Assembly: GCF_018320785.1 (NCBI RefSeq)
Contig: NC_054870.1
Span: 3,353,199-3,417,198 of the forward strand
Length of the DNA stretch: 64,000 bases
From: Cheilinus undulatus
Taxonomy: Eukaryota; Chordata; Actinopteri; Labriformes; Labridae
Reading direction: 5' to 3'
A program made the position numbers and the translations under genes. Below the pieces are notes generated by a model that saw only the letters and a program-made list of their open reading frames with translations, had not been told where the DNA came from and made no database searches. Positions 20,516 to 41,029 of this stretch are shown one piece after another. The stretch's first letter is position 1. Each line of letters starts with the position of its first letter.

Positions 20516-21022
20516 TAGGGCTGGGCAATTAATCGCAAATCAGATTAAATTGCAATTTGGCCTGCTGTATTTTTCAAATCGCAGATAGTGCAGTATTTTT
20601 TTTTACCCTGAAATGCTTCAAAATACTGATTTGACAGAATTTTTGCATCAGAAATTTCATTCCCTACACAATGTGCATATATGCAATTGTCTTTTTTCCA
20701 AAATAATTTAGTAAAATCCTAGTTTTCCAGTTCGTGTATATGATTTTCTTAACCAAAATGAGAATAATATAAAAAAATCATCCTTCCATTCAGTATAGCA
20801 ATCAATGTCAAATTTGTGATATGAGCCAAAATCACAATTAGATTTTTTCCAAAGCTTTAATCCCTAGTTTAATTTATCTAGTATTGCATCAGATTTATTG
20901 CTTATGTTTGTTGAATATTACATAAGATGAGGATCCTTAAAGTAATCGCATATTAAATTGCAATCGCAACATCAGGGGGAAAAAATCCCAATTAGATTAT
21001 TTTCTCAAATCGTTCAGCCCTA
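20516..21022. mobile_element. hAT-like 'AGGGCTGGGCAATTAATCG' element
   Basis: Perfect 8-bp target duplications ttgtgaac (20508-20515 and 21023-21030) bound a 507-bp element that begins tagggctgggcaattaatcg and ends cgttcagcccta. It is non-coding. The same family occurs in the opposite orientation at 24992-25511. Confidence 0.85.
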
Positions 21023-22631
21023 TTGTGAACCGTGTTTTCTTTTTAACAGCTATTTCAAATCAAGTTTCAGTCTTTAGATTAAAATGTTCATTAGTTGTAG
21101 TCATATTTAGTCATTTTTATTCTTGAGAGTCTTACTCTAGATCTAACCTTTAAAAACTCAAATATCTTAGTCCAGTTTTAGTCAATAAAAAATCCTTCCA
21201 TTTAAGTTTATAGTTTAAAAAAATCTTAGAACTTACTTTATAAACTAAACTGATAAACTACTCTACTAAAATGTACTGATGAAAATATAAACTTACCATA
21301 ATATATAAGCCTACCCAACCTCTACTTGTGTTTAAACAGATTATATGCAGTGGAGAAATTTCATGGATTTTGAAGGTCCAGTACTAACACTTCAGTCTCT
21401 TTTTAGCCTCCTTGGCAAAGTCAAACACTTTGTAATGAAGAACATTACTTAACAGCAGCATGTGGAAGCAGCTAAAGGCTTTCATCAGCATTTCTGTTTC
21501 TTATGCAGCTGTTAGTTAAATAATCGGCTTCATTAAAAAAAAACGACACTTTAGAAACAGATATAAAAGAAGACAAACGGGTGCTACATTAAATGAACTC
21601 TCTGTCATACACAGACATTCAGGAACGAAAACAAAAACAAGGGGATTTCTTTAGAGTGCATATTTACCTCATATTCTAAATGTGTTTTTACTGTGAAAAT
21701 CTTCTTTTGTCTTTGTTGAGAGATGCAAACAGCTGAACAACAACCGGCAGACAGACAGTGAGTTCTGCAGAGCACAAAACAACTTTTTCATCTATTATCT
21801 GCAGATATAAATATCATGCAGATGGAGATGTACATCCCTACCAAACTTCATTTCTCCCCATGACCTTGAGTTTTTAAATGTATTCTGGCTAATATTAACA
21901 TCCAGGAATAGTCACTGTAACTTGTTTGTACTGTCAAGGGAATGGTAAATGATATGCGGTGTCCTCTGAACCTCGTGTGAACAGGGGTGAGCAAGGGCGC
22001 GGCGTTTCTGCAGTATCAGCTGCAAACAGCCAGGCCACTGCTGATAATGACAACACACTTCCCTCTCTGTCACTGAAATAACACAGGTCATCACACCTCA
22101 GAGTTTACAGCCCTAACTTACTGAGTGAAACTTTCTCTGCTTTTACTGCAGACACTAGTAAACCCCCAGGTCAAGGCTCGATCCAGATCTCCAAAGGGGT
22201 CGATGTTTGACAACACCCACAGGAGTTATTTTTGTCTTGAATGAGTACATTAGTCAGAAATGTGCGCTCTGATCGCATTATTCTAAATCACTCTGTCACT
22301 CTCTGTCCACATGTTGAACAGGAAGAAGTGAGAAATGAAACTGAATACTTTCCATTTAAATGAAAGGGGATTTTACCAGCTTCATTGAAAGTCTCATGTT
22401 TAAATAAACAAATATATTCAAAGAAAATTTTAACATTTAACATTTATGCAATGTAGCACAAATATGAATAAGGTGTTTTCTGATCAGTATGTGATGCTCC
22501 AGGCTTTTACACTGCACGACTTTCAGCAAATATTAGATTAAAAAGTGAATTATAGGTATCAGCAGATTTGGTTCAGCCAATAACCACAACAGATAAATTA
22601 GTAGTAAACATCAGCTGTGAATGTCATCCAT

Positions 22632-23001
22632 TAGGATGCACAATATTGGATGTTTGCTGATGTTTAGCCTACAGATTATTCATGGCCAACACAGATATTT
22701 ATCTGATATTTAAATGTAATTTAGACCTAAAACTTCACCCCTGAAAACACACAATTTAAAGTTTGAGAATGAACAAATTAACAAATTTCACTCCATAAAA
22801 CAAACTTTAAAGTTTTTGGAATGAGGATGAATAAAGAAAAAGTCTTCGGCTGATTTTGGTCTGTCTGTCCAGATTTTTTTTCCCCCCAAAACATCAGTTG
22901 TAAATGTCGGCAGTAATTTTAATATGTGCCAATAGCAATGACTGACTTTTTTAAGCTATTATCTGCCAATACCTATACCATGCTGATATCATACATCCCT
23001 A
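22632..23001. mobile_element. hAT-like 370-bp MITE
   Basis: Ends taggatgcacaatattgg and, on the complement, tagggatgtatgatatcagc. The flanks tcatccat and tcatctgt match at 6 of 8 positions. The interior has repeated 'tgctgat' and 'atctgccaatacc' phrases typical of this MITE class. Confidence 0.7.
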
Positions 23002-23009
23002 TCATCTGT

Positions 23010-24290
23010 ATTTGTGTATAAGTAGGTGGAGTTTAAGGCAGGAACAACAGACCAATGTCAGCTAGTCATTTTTCTTTGTTCACCCTCATTCCTTACACTT
23101 CAAGGACTGAAGCTTTACATCAACATTGGTATCGATGTAGGTACCGGCTGAAATTAGTTTGTAAATATCAACATACTAGATATCAGCAAAAAATACTGTG
23201 CAGATATTTTACTTTAGTTAATTTTACCACAAACAAAGATGTGTCACTGTACTAAAAACAACAATTTGCTCCTGTAAATATGGTTTTGTTAATGTAAATA
23301 TATAGAGCCATGCCATCCGCAAAACAAAAAACAGACTTAGTACAAATAAACTGAATAGTCTTTTAAGCAGTGAATAGACAAAAGAAATGTGACAACCATG
23401 ACAGTAAAAACTGTCTCCCTACATCAGTACATGGACAGAGCAGCAGCCACACATGGAGTATGGTAAGAGGGAAATTACTGTGAAGATGCCACTGCAAGTT
23501 TGTGGATGCTAAAAACAAGTCACAGCTGACCTGTTATCCCTTCTGATTAAAAAACACCTCATATGGTGATGAACTCTGGTAAATATGGTGGTGATATGCC
23601 CGGCTAATAGAGCCATAGAAAGTTGAGCTATTATCTGCCAGTACCAGTGCTCAGATGCATTCCTATTAATGGCCCATTGTTTTCAGGACCTGGCTGTAAA
23701 ATGATTGAAGTTTTCTGACTCTAGAGGGTGAAGCTTGAGCTCATACTTGCACACAACCTGAGGAATACATGAACACCCAGACTGCTTGTGTTGGCATAAA
23801 TTTTCAGTTCATATTCCCACTTCTATTATGGACTTTAAAACCAATAATAACCTTCACAACCATTATTTATCTGCAAATGAGCCCAGTTCTCTCCTCCTTG
23901 AAGAGCATCTGATCTAACACATTCTTCTGTTTTTCTAACCCTGTGCACTGTTTACATTATTGTCTCTACATCTAAAATAAAGCCGTTTTTAACAGTTTCA
24001 GTGGTTTTCCATATGCGAGCTGTCTATCTAATGTTGTTAGCCTCCTCTATTCCTTTATTCTTTATCTTAACATTAAACTTTGACATAAGCTCCGTGTTCT
24101 TAATGGTGAAATGCATCGTGGCACTTTAATTTATCATGCATATGTTATAACAGTGCTAGGCATTAAACTTGGTGTTCTATCTCCTGATAAGTCCAAGCTT
24201 TTCCATGGTAATTCTTAGGTATTTTCCCCAGTCTAAAGAAAGCCAACCCCACAGCTAACAGGGCTAACAAAGTGGGCAAACTCCATTATC
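23010..24290 (-). other. NCOA4 first intron segment
   Basis: AT-rich with no recognised exon or complete element. Phrases such as ttatctgccagtacc near 23630 suggest decayed copies of the MITE at 22632. Confidence 0.35.
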
Positions 24291-24294
24291 GTAC

Positions 24295-24560
24295 CTCATG
24301 TCGCGGCCTCAGTTCTTATAAACCAGCAGACAGATTAACACCAACCCGCCGCTTCCTCGACTTCAACCGGTGACAGTAAAGTCAGAAGGAGAAACTGGTT
24401 ATTGTTTAGCTCCTGTATGTTGTTATCGGAGCTCAGAGGAATGAGGAAACCGCTCTCTGCTCCGCCATCACTGCCCGTCTCTCCGCACGTACTCACTCAG
24501 GCTGGGGAGGGGAGGGGAGCCGCAGAGAGGCCTACACAGGGGAGAGCCGAGAACCGCTCT
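24295..24560 (-). promoter_or_regulatory. ncoa4: GC-rich candidate alternative promoter and first exon of NCOA4
   Basis: Within an AT-rich intron this block is GC-rich with several CpGs. On the minus strand it ends GCGACATGAG|gtacga at 24294. The ATG at 24297-24299 followed by AG joins the next exon (A ATG CCG) in frame, giving Met-Arg before the normal Met. A shorter frame starting MAEQRAVSS ends after 11 codons and would act as an upstream ORF. Confidence 0.35.
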
Positions 24561-24991
24561 CTGCTGCTGCTATATGACCCTAACCTTGTAAAAATGCCAC
24601 ATATTTATAGCTATAAGATATTAACCCCACAGAGGAAGAGGCCAGTATACACCAATGATAAGTCGGTTTCATATTAACTAAGAGTAAACGTGATAGGCAG
24701 CTGAGTTCAGCTGGTGGACCTCCAAATAAAAACACTGCATGTTTGTTTTTTTATCACTACAACACTTTCCCTCCATCTCAAAGGTCACATCGTAAACCCA
24801 GTGAAGGAAAATACACACAGCATATGGATTTACTAAACTTAAACTTGTAAAAAAATATAGGACTGGGCGATATGGACCAAAAATAAAATAACAAATGTAT
24901 GACACAAGAATTATGACATTTGAATTAATATCATTAGAATTCAAACGATAGCATCCGTTTGATACCACAGCAACAAAATAAAAGTCCTAGA

Positions 24992-25511
24992 TAGGGCTGA
25001 ACGATTTGGGAAAATAATCTAATTGCGATGTTTTTACCAAATATTGCGATTGCGATTCAATATGCAATTATTTCTTAAGTTTCTCATGTTATGTATTTTC
25101 CAACAAAAATAGGCAATAATTCATTCTACACTATAGTCAACCCAATATTAGATTAAACTAGGACTGAACAATTTAAAAAAATATCTAACGGTGATGATTT
25201 TGACTCATTTTGCAAATTGGATATGAACTGTTGTATTAGGGGGACTAATAATTCTCATATAATTTAATATTTAATGAGATAAATACACAACAATGAAGAA
25301 AACAGTTTATTTTTGGTACACTATTCTCAAAATATGGCACTAGAATGACTGCATGATATGTAATGAATACTGTCTCTGCTGCAAAAAAAGTTTTAAACTG
25401 GTATTTGTACACAAATCTCAGGTAAAAGAAATATTGCACCTGCTGCAATTTAAACATTGCAGCAGGCAATACTGCGATTTAATCTAATTTGCGATTAATT
25501 GCCCAGCCCTA
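24992..25511. mobile_element. hAT-like element, inverted copy of the 20516 family
   Basis: It begins tagggctgaacgattt and ends aattgcccagcccta, the reverse order of the 20516 copy. Flanks gtcctaga and gtcccaaa match at 6 of 8 positions. A piece near 25160-25260 (actcattttgcaaattgg, gaactgttgtatta) recurs at 46930-46990. Confidence 0.8.
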
Positions 25512-26986
25512 GTCCCAAACACCCAATATTTCAGTTGTTCAAAATCAAAAACAGCAGGCGAATACTTTACCCATCTGGGATCATCAAAATTGTCCTAAGA
25601 TTTTAGACACAGTGTATTTCTAAATGGCTAAATATACATTATTGTAGTGTTTAAAGGCACTGAAAAGTTCAAATACTTAAAGAGTCAGCCCTGTTTAAAC
25701 CAACAGGGAGATAGAGACAATGCAACTGCACAAACAAGTTGGTAACATTAGTAAAAACAATGTTAGAACTGGTGGGGAGTGAGTTGCCAACTGATTTGCG
25801 CAATTATTGGTGAAATAACAAGCTAGTAATAATAGTGGCATTGTGACAAACAACAAAAAAACCAAAAGAACAAAAGCGGGTTAGGTTACACTCAAGGTTA
25901 CACTCAAAACCAAATAATTTCATACAAAGGCTAATCGATCAACAGATAAGTTGGCAATATTTGAAAATGTAAACAGCATCAGTTTGCCAATCATATTCGA
26001 TCCTTAAAAACAATAAATAACCCATATAAGTAACCAAGGAACTTTATTTTCTTGATTTGATATCTATCAGGAATCAATCAAATTTGTTGTTTACTCTCCA
26101 TATAAAATGAAAAAAAAAAAGTTTATTCTGTATTTAGACTAAACATTTCAGATGACTGTGTTTTTATTAATACACATTCAGTATTGTTAAAGGGTTTGTT
26201 TCTACTATCTGGTATATTTTCTAACTATATGATGTAAATTATACTAAATTATCTTGCTTGAAAATACATTAACATTTCTTAAAGACGTGATCTATGGCCG
26301 TGCTCAGTGTTGTTTATAGGAAGGAGACCTAAAATAACCTGTGGGAATAACAGCCATGGTGTCTAATTATGGTCTCAGGTGACACTGGTCGGTATTTTTC
26401 AAAGTCAATAACAGAAATATCCAGAGCTGTGTAAAATAATAACACCTAATGTGCTGAATAATGTGAATGCGTCATTATTTAGGTGTTATTACTAAGCGAG
26501 GGAAAGTGACAGCAGGAGTTTTAAGGGGGATTTGGATTCAAATACAGTAATTTCTACTTTACATTAAATATTAAACGTACAACTTAAAACACGTAGAATG
26601 TGTTGATGTAAACCTATTTAGAAGAACCCATAACGCGTACATGTCAATAATATCTAAACTTATCTGTAGCTGTTAAAACATCTGGAGGTCATTTTGTATT
26701 TTTCAGCCAAGGTGGCTAACAGTTGGTTCGGCGTAAAGGGTTAACGATATCTGCTGCTGACGGGGCAGATTTTTTTAATTTAGCCAACATTAATGGGGTG
26801 ATAAATTTCTAAGACTGACCTTAAAAAATCCTTTAATCTGAACAGATGGCTGTCTAGCAGTTAGCCGTTAGCCTACGTGGCTACCCGTAAGCTTTTAGGT
26901 CAGCCGAGCTAGCTCCGCAGACTAGCGGTTATATTTCACACGATCGCCACTGAGGGTCAAAAACGATTTAACTTACCGTGAGCCTT
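25512..26986 (-). other. NCOA4 first intron, promoter-proximal part
   Basis: Strongly AT-rich with no recognised exon or element. GC content rises from about 26830 toward exon 1. Confidence 0.4.
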
Positions 26987-27110
26987 TGCTGTGAACTCTC
27001 GACTTCGATGTCATAAATGATCCGAATTAGTCGGGTAAACGTTAAACTAGAAGAGTTCCGTTACGCCGGTGTTTCCATCAGCTGGCACCCAATGTCACGA
27101 TAACGCAGAG
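26987..27110 (-). other. ncoa4: NCOA4 5' untranslated first exon (start approximate)
   Basis: A strong donor (CTCACG|gtaagt) lies at 26986 on the minus strand, just inside a CpG-containing promoter region. The exon has no conserved reading frame and would splice to the ATG exon at 17902. Its upstream limit is not visible and is set near the promoter motif. Confidence 0.55.
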
Positions 27111-27138
27111 GAAAGAAATTACATGCGGGGCGGAGAAG

Positions 27139-27148
27139 TCTCGCGAGA
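27139..27148. promoter_or_regulatory. TCTCGCGAGA palindromic promoter element
   Basis: A perfect tctcgcgaga lies just upstream of the NCOA4 first exon. This element is known from vertebrate TATA-less CpG promoters, is bound by BANP, and often marks bidirectional initiation. It supports the transcription start of NCOA4 at about 27050-27130. Confidence 0.65.
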
Positions 27149-27200
27149 ACAGGGAGTATACCGTCATACAGCTCATACAGCTACATCACACAGGGAGCTG

Positions 27201-27214
27201 CACTGCCCCCTGCT
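27201..27214 (-). promoter_or_regulatory. CTCF-like motif near the NCOA4 promoter
   Basis: The plus strand reads ctgccccctgctgg here. The minus-strand reading ccagcagggggcag fits the CTCF core consensus at every core position. It is about 60 bp upstream of the TCTCGCGAGA element. Confidence 0.5.
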
Positions 27215-27289
27215 GGTAAAAACTCTGATTTTTGGACTCTGTAGAACTGCACTGCCAATGAAAAGATGGGTCTAGTAACTGTAAAAATA

Positions 27290-27590
27290 TACGGAAGAGC
27301 ATTGGGGCCACTGAAAAAAATTTTTTGAGACGAAAATTTTTTTTTTACTTGTGAGAAAAAAAGTCAGAATTCTGAGATTAAAGTCAGAATTCTGAGAAAA
27401 AAGTCAGAATTCTGAGATTAAAGTCAGAATTCTGACTTTATTCTTCAAATGAAAAAAAAAGTCTCAATTTTTTTTTCTGACTTTAATTTCAGAATTCTGA
27501 GTTTAATCTCAGAATTCTGACTTTTTTCTCACAAGTGAAAAAAAAAAAATTAGTATCAATTTTTTTTTCAGTGGCCCTAATACTCTTCCG
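27290..27590. mobile_element. Palindromic MITE with AGTCAGAATTCTGAG repeats
   Basis: The ends tacggaagagcattggggcc and the complement of the right end (cggaagagtattagggcc) are inverted repeats, and the homology continues inward for most of the length. The left arm contains four tandem units close to agtcagaattctgagattaa. The direct repeat taaaaata flanks both sides (27282-27289, 27591-27598). The element could fold into a long hairpin. A related element is at 45687-45899. Confidence 0.8.
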
Positions 27591-27599
27591 TAAAAATAC

Positions 27600-28680
27600 C
27601 ATTAAACACGAACGTAATATATATATTCAACAGAGAAGTGAGGTGTTTTAAGGTATTAAATTCGAACCTAACCCGTTAAGTATTTTATGAGCCTTACTAT
27701 GAATGCTGTGTATAACTTTGTATAACTTTTTTTTTTTTTTTTTAAACAGAGCAGCATTTCTATCCTTTTTCTGTAGTTGATGATTTTCTTGTCCTGTCTC
27801 TCTATGCCCCTTTCCTGGATGTACACATATATTTTTTAATATATTTCTGAATATAACCCTTTTTTATTGCACTACTTGTCAAATTTCATCGTTAATATTT
27901 AAGAGAACCTTCAGAATTACGGGTACATAAAGCAATCAAATCACAGCATTTGGCAATTTGGTATGTTCAAAATCAAATCATTGCACCCGGGGTCTGCAGG
28001 GACCCCAGCACCATGTATTTTGTAATGTTTTTATTTAAGTGAGTGTTTCAGATTTATATTTCAGGCAGTTATTGCCCACTAAGGTTTTATGTTGTGCTGT
28101 GCTTACTTATTTGATATCTACAGATGTTCATGTCGGGTTTGTGCTGACTCCAGCCAGACCATCCAGTGCATGTGAGTTTATTTGTGTATATTCCTTTTCA
28201 GCTTTTTCATCAGACTTCATTCCAACAATATTTTTATCAACATTAGCGGTATTGATTTCACTTTATGTTTGTTTTATGGTAGACACATTCATTTTTCCCC
28301 TATGTTTTTATGAAATTTGTGTTCATACATAACTGAATCCATGATCCATGGATTATAAGTGCCTGAAAACTTCCAACTGGACCCTCAGTATCATCTTATC
28401 CTGGGGACTTGCTTGTTAGAATAATCCTGATGAATCAGCCTAATATCATGCTATGCTTGCACATCTTTACAATATTTCTTTAACATTGTTATCACAGTAG
28501 CACCAGGGTGTGGCAACCCCTTTTCTAGACTTGTCACAACAATTAAAAACCTGAAAAATCTTAATTTTCCATTTGTGCCATGGACCTGCACATTTAAACA
28601 CATAATTCAAACACATTTTTAGGCTCAAACAATACGTCATCACACAGAGGATTTCCTCTTCATTGTTCCAAGAAGACAAG
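27600..28680. other. Intergenic DNA between NCOA4 and YIPF3
   Basis: AT-rich with a T-run near 27727-27744. ORFs such as 28039-28332 are hydrophobic but carry no recognisable similarity. No element boundary was found. Confidence 0.4.
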
Positions 28681-29445
28681 AATGGTCAAAACGCTTAAAA
28701 ACGTAGCAAAAAGTAGTGAAAAATGACCTAAATGGGCAAAAGCAGTAAGAGTGGCAAAAATGGGGGAAAAAGTGGCATTCAATGGCAAAAGGCAGCTTGC
28801 AATAAGAACAGGTTAAAGGTAGAAAAAGTGATCAAAAAGCAGCAAAAATGGACAGAAAAATCAGAAAAAGGGTCAGAAAGAAACAAAAATGCTTGAGAAG
28901 TGACCAAAAAAATTAATAACAGGTGGCAAAAATGGTCCAAAAGGGGCAAAAACGTGGCAAAAAATGATTTTGAAGTGACCAAAATAGGCAAAAAGCAGTA
29001 AAGAGAGGCAAAAATGGGCAAAAAAAAAAAGGAAACAAGTAGTATTCAATGGCAAAAGGTGGCTTAATTGGGCAAAACATGGTGAAAAAGGGTAAAATGG
29101 TATAAAAATGCCAAAAAAGTAGCAAAAATAGGCAAACAATAGGAAAAAAGGGGTAATTAATGGCAAAAAGGTAGCCTAAATGGGAGAAACTGGCAAATTA
29201 AAGGGTGTGACAAAGGGCTAAAATGGTATAAAAGTGGCAAAAAAAAGGCAAAATGGGTAAAAATATGAACAAGGGGTATTTAATGGCAAGGTAGCTTTGA
29301 TGGGTGAAAAGGGGCCAAATGGTGAAAAGGGGCCAAAAAGTTTCCCTTTTTAAAGGTTTTCTTGGCGAATATTTAAGACAAAAAAGAGCCACAAATAATC
29401 TCAAAAGAGCCACATGTGGCTCCAGAGCCACACGTTGAGTGTCAT
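28681..29445. repeat. Purine-rich degenerate 'ggcaaaaatggg' repeat tract
   Basis: About 700 bp are built from variants of ggcaaaaatgggcaaaa with irregular spacing. The right edge carries gccacatgtggctccagagc, a phrase seen at hAT-type termini. The complementary motif (ttttgccactttt) fills 63100-63620, so both are probably interiors of the same transposon family in opposite orientation. The hydrophobic minus-strand ORFs here are artefacts. Confidence 0.65.
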
Positions 29446-29453
29446 CCCTTTAT

Positions 29454-29537
29454 ATTCATGTTTGGTTGTTTACTATTCATGTTTGGTTGTTTACTATTCA
29501 TGTTTGGTTGTTTACTATTCATGTTTGGTTGTTTACT
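29454..29537. repeat. 21-bp tandem repeat, four identical copies
   Basis: The unit attcatgtttggttgtttac plus t occurs exactly four times without mismatch. It ends 8 bp before the CTCF-like motif upstream of YIPF3. Perfect identity suggests recent expansion and likely copy-number polymorphism. Confidence 0.95.
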
Positions 29538-29545
29538 ATTCCAGT

Positions 29546-29559
29546 CCGCTAGGTGGCAG
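29546..29559 (+). promoter_or_regulatory. CTCF-like motif upstream of YIPF3
   Basis: ccgctaggtggcag fits the CTCF core with one deviation (G for A at the third position). It points right, opposite to the motif at 27201, so the pair is divergent about the intergenic interval. Confidence 0.45.
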
Positions 29560-29609
29560 TAATACATCTTCAAGACATTGTGCTGACTGCTAATCAAACC
29601 AGAGGAAGA

Positions 29610-29617
29610 TGACGTCA
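29610..29617. promoter_or_regulatory. CRE palindrome in the YIPF3 promoter
   Basis: Perfect tgacgtca about 200 bp upstream of the YIPF3 start codon. This is the consensus for CREB/ATF-family factors, including CREB3-type factors linked to secretory-pathway genes. Use in this gene is inferred. Confidence 0.5.
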
Positions 29618-29818
29618 ACACGTCCCTTCCGTCTGCGTGGAGGCGGAGACAGAGCTGCCAGTCCACCGTCTGTGATGTAGAGATCAGGAACCAAAACAAT
29701 CTTTAACTATTTGTATTTGTGGGGCTCAAACCCAGCTAGTGTTCTGAGTCAACACTAAAAACGACAACGACTCGACACTTTCTCGGTTTATCAGCAGGAG
29801 AACTGCCACAGCGGAGGA

Positions 29819-40825
<11,007 letters not shown>

Positions 40826-41002
40826 GCCCACTCAGCCCCACGACTACACCCACAACACAGAAACATCTCTTCCTGTCTGAAGCTTTGTCTTAATGTCAGT
40901 TTTATTGTTATTTTCCTTTTTTTTTTTCCTCTATGATGTTGGTTTATGGTTTTTATTGTTTTCTATGTTCAGATGTATTTATAGTTTCTAAACAGAGACT
41001 CA

Positions 41003-41008
41003 AATAAA
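41003..41008 (+). terminator. YIPF3 polyadenylation signal
   Basis: AATAAA 178 bp after the stop codon, with a T-rich stretch upstream (40916-40930). This gives a short 3' UTR of about 200 bp. Confidence 0.75.
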
Positions 41009-41029
41009 GTTTGACTAAGAGGCTGAGGC

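Noticed and set aside
28779..29431. Several hydrophobic minus-strand ORFs resembling membrane proteins
   Set aside because: They are translations of the purine-rich degenerate repeat; the Phe/Leu richness is compositional.
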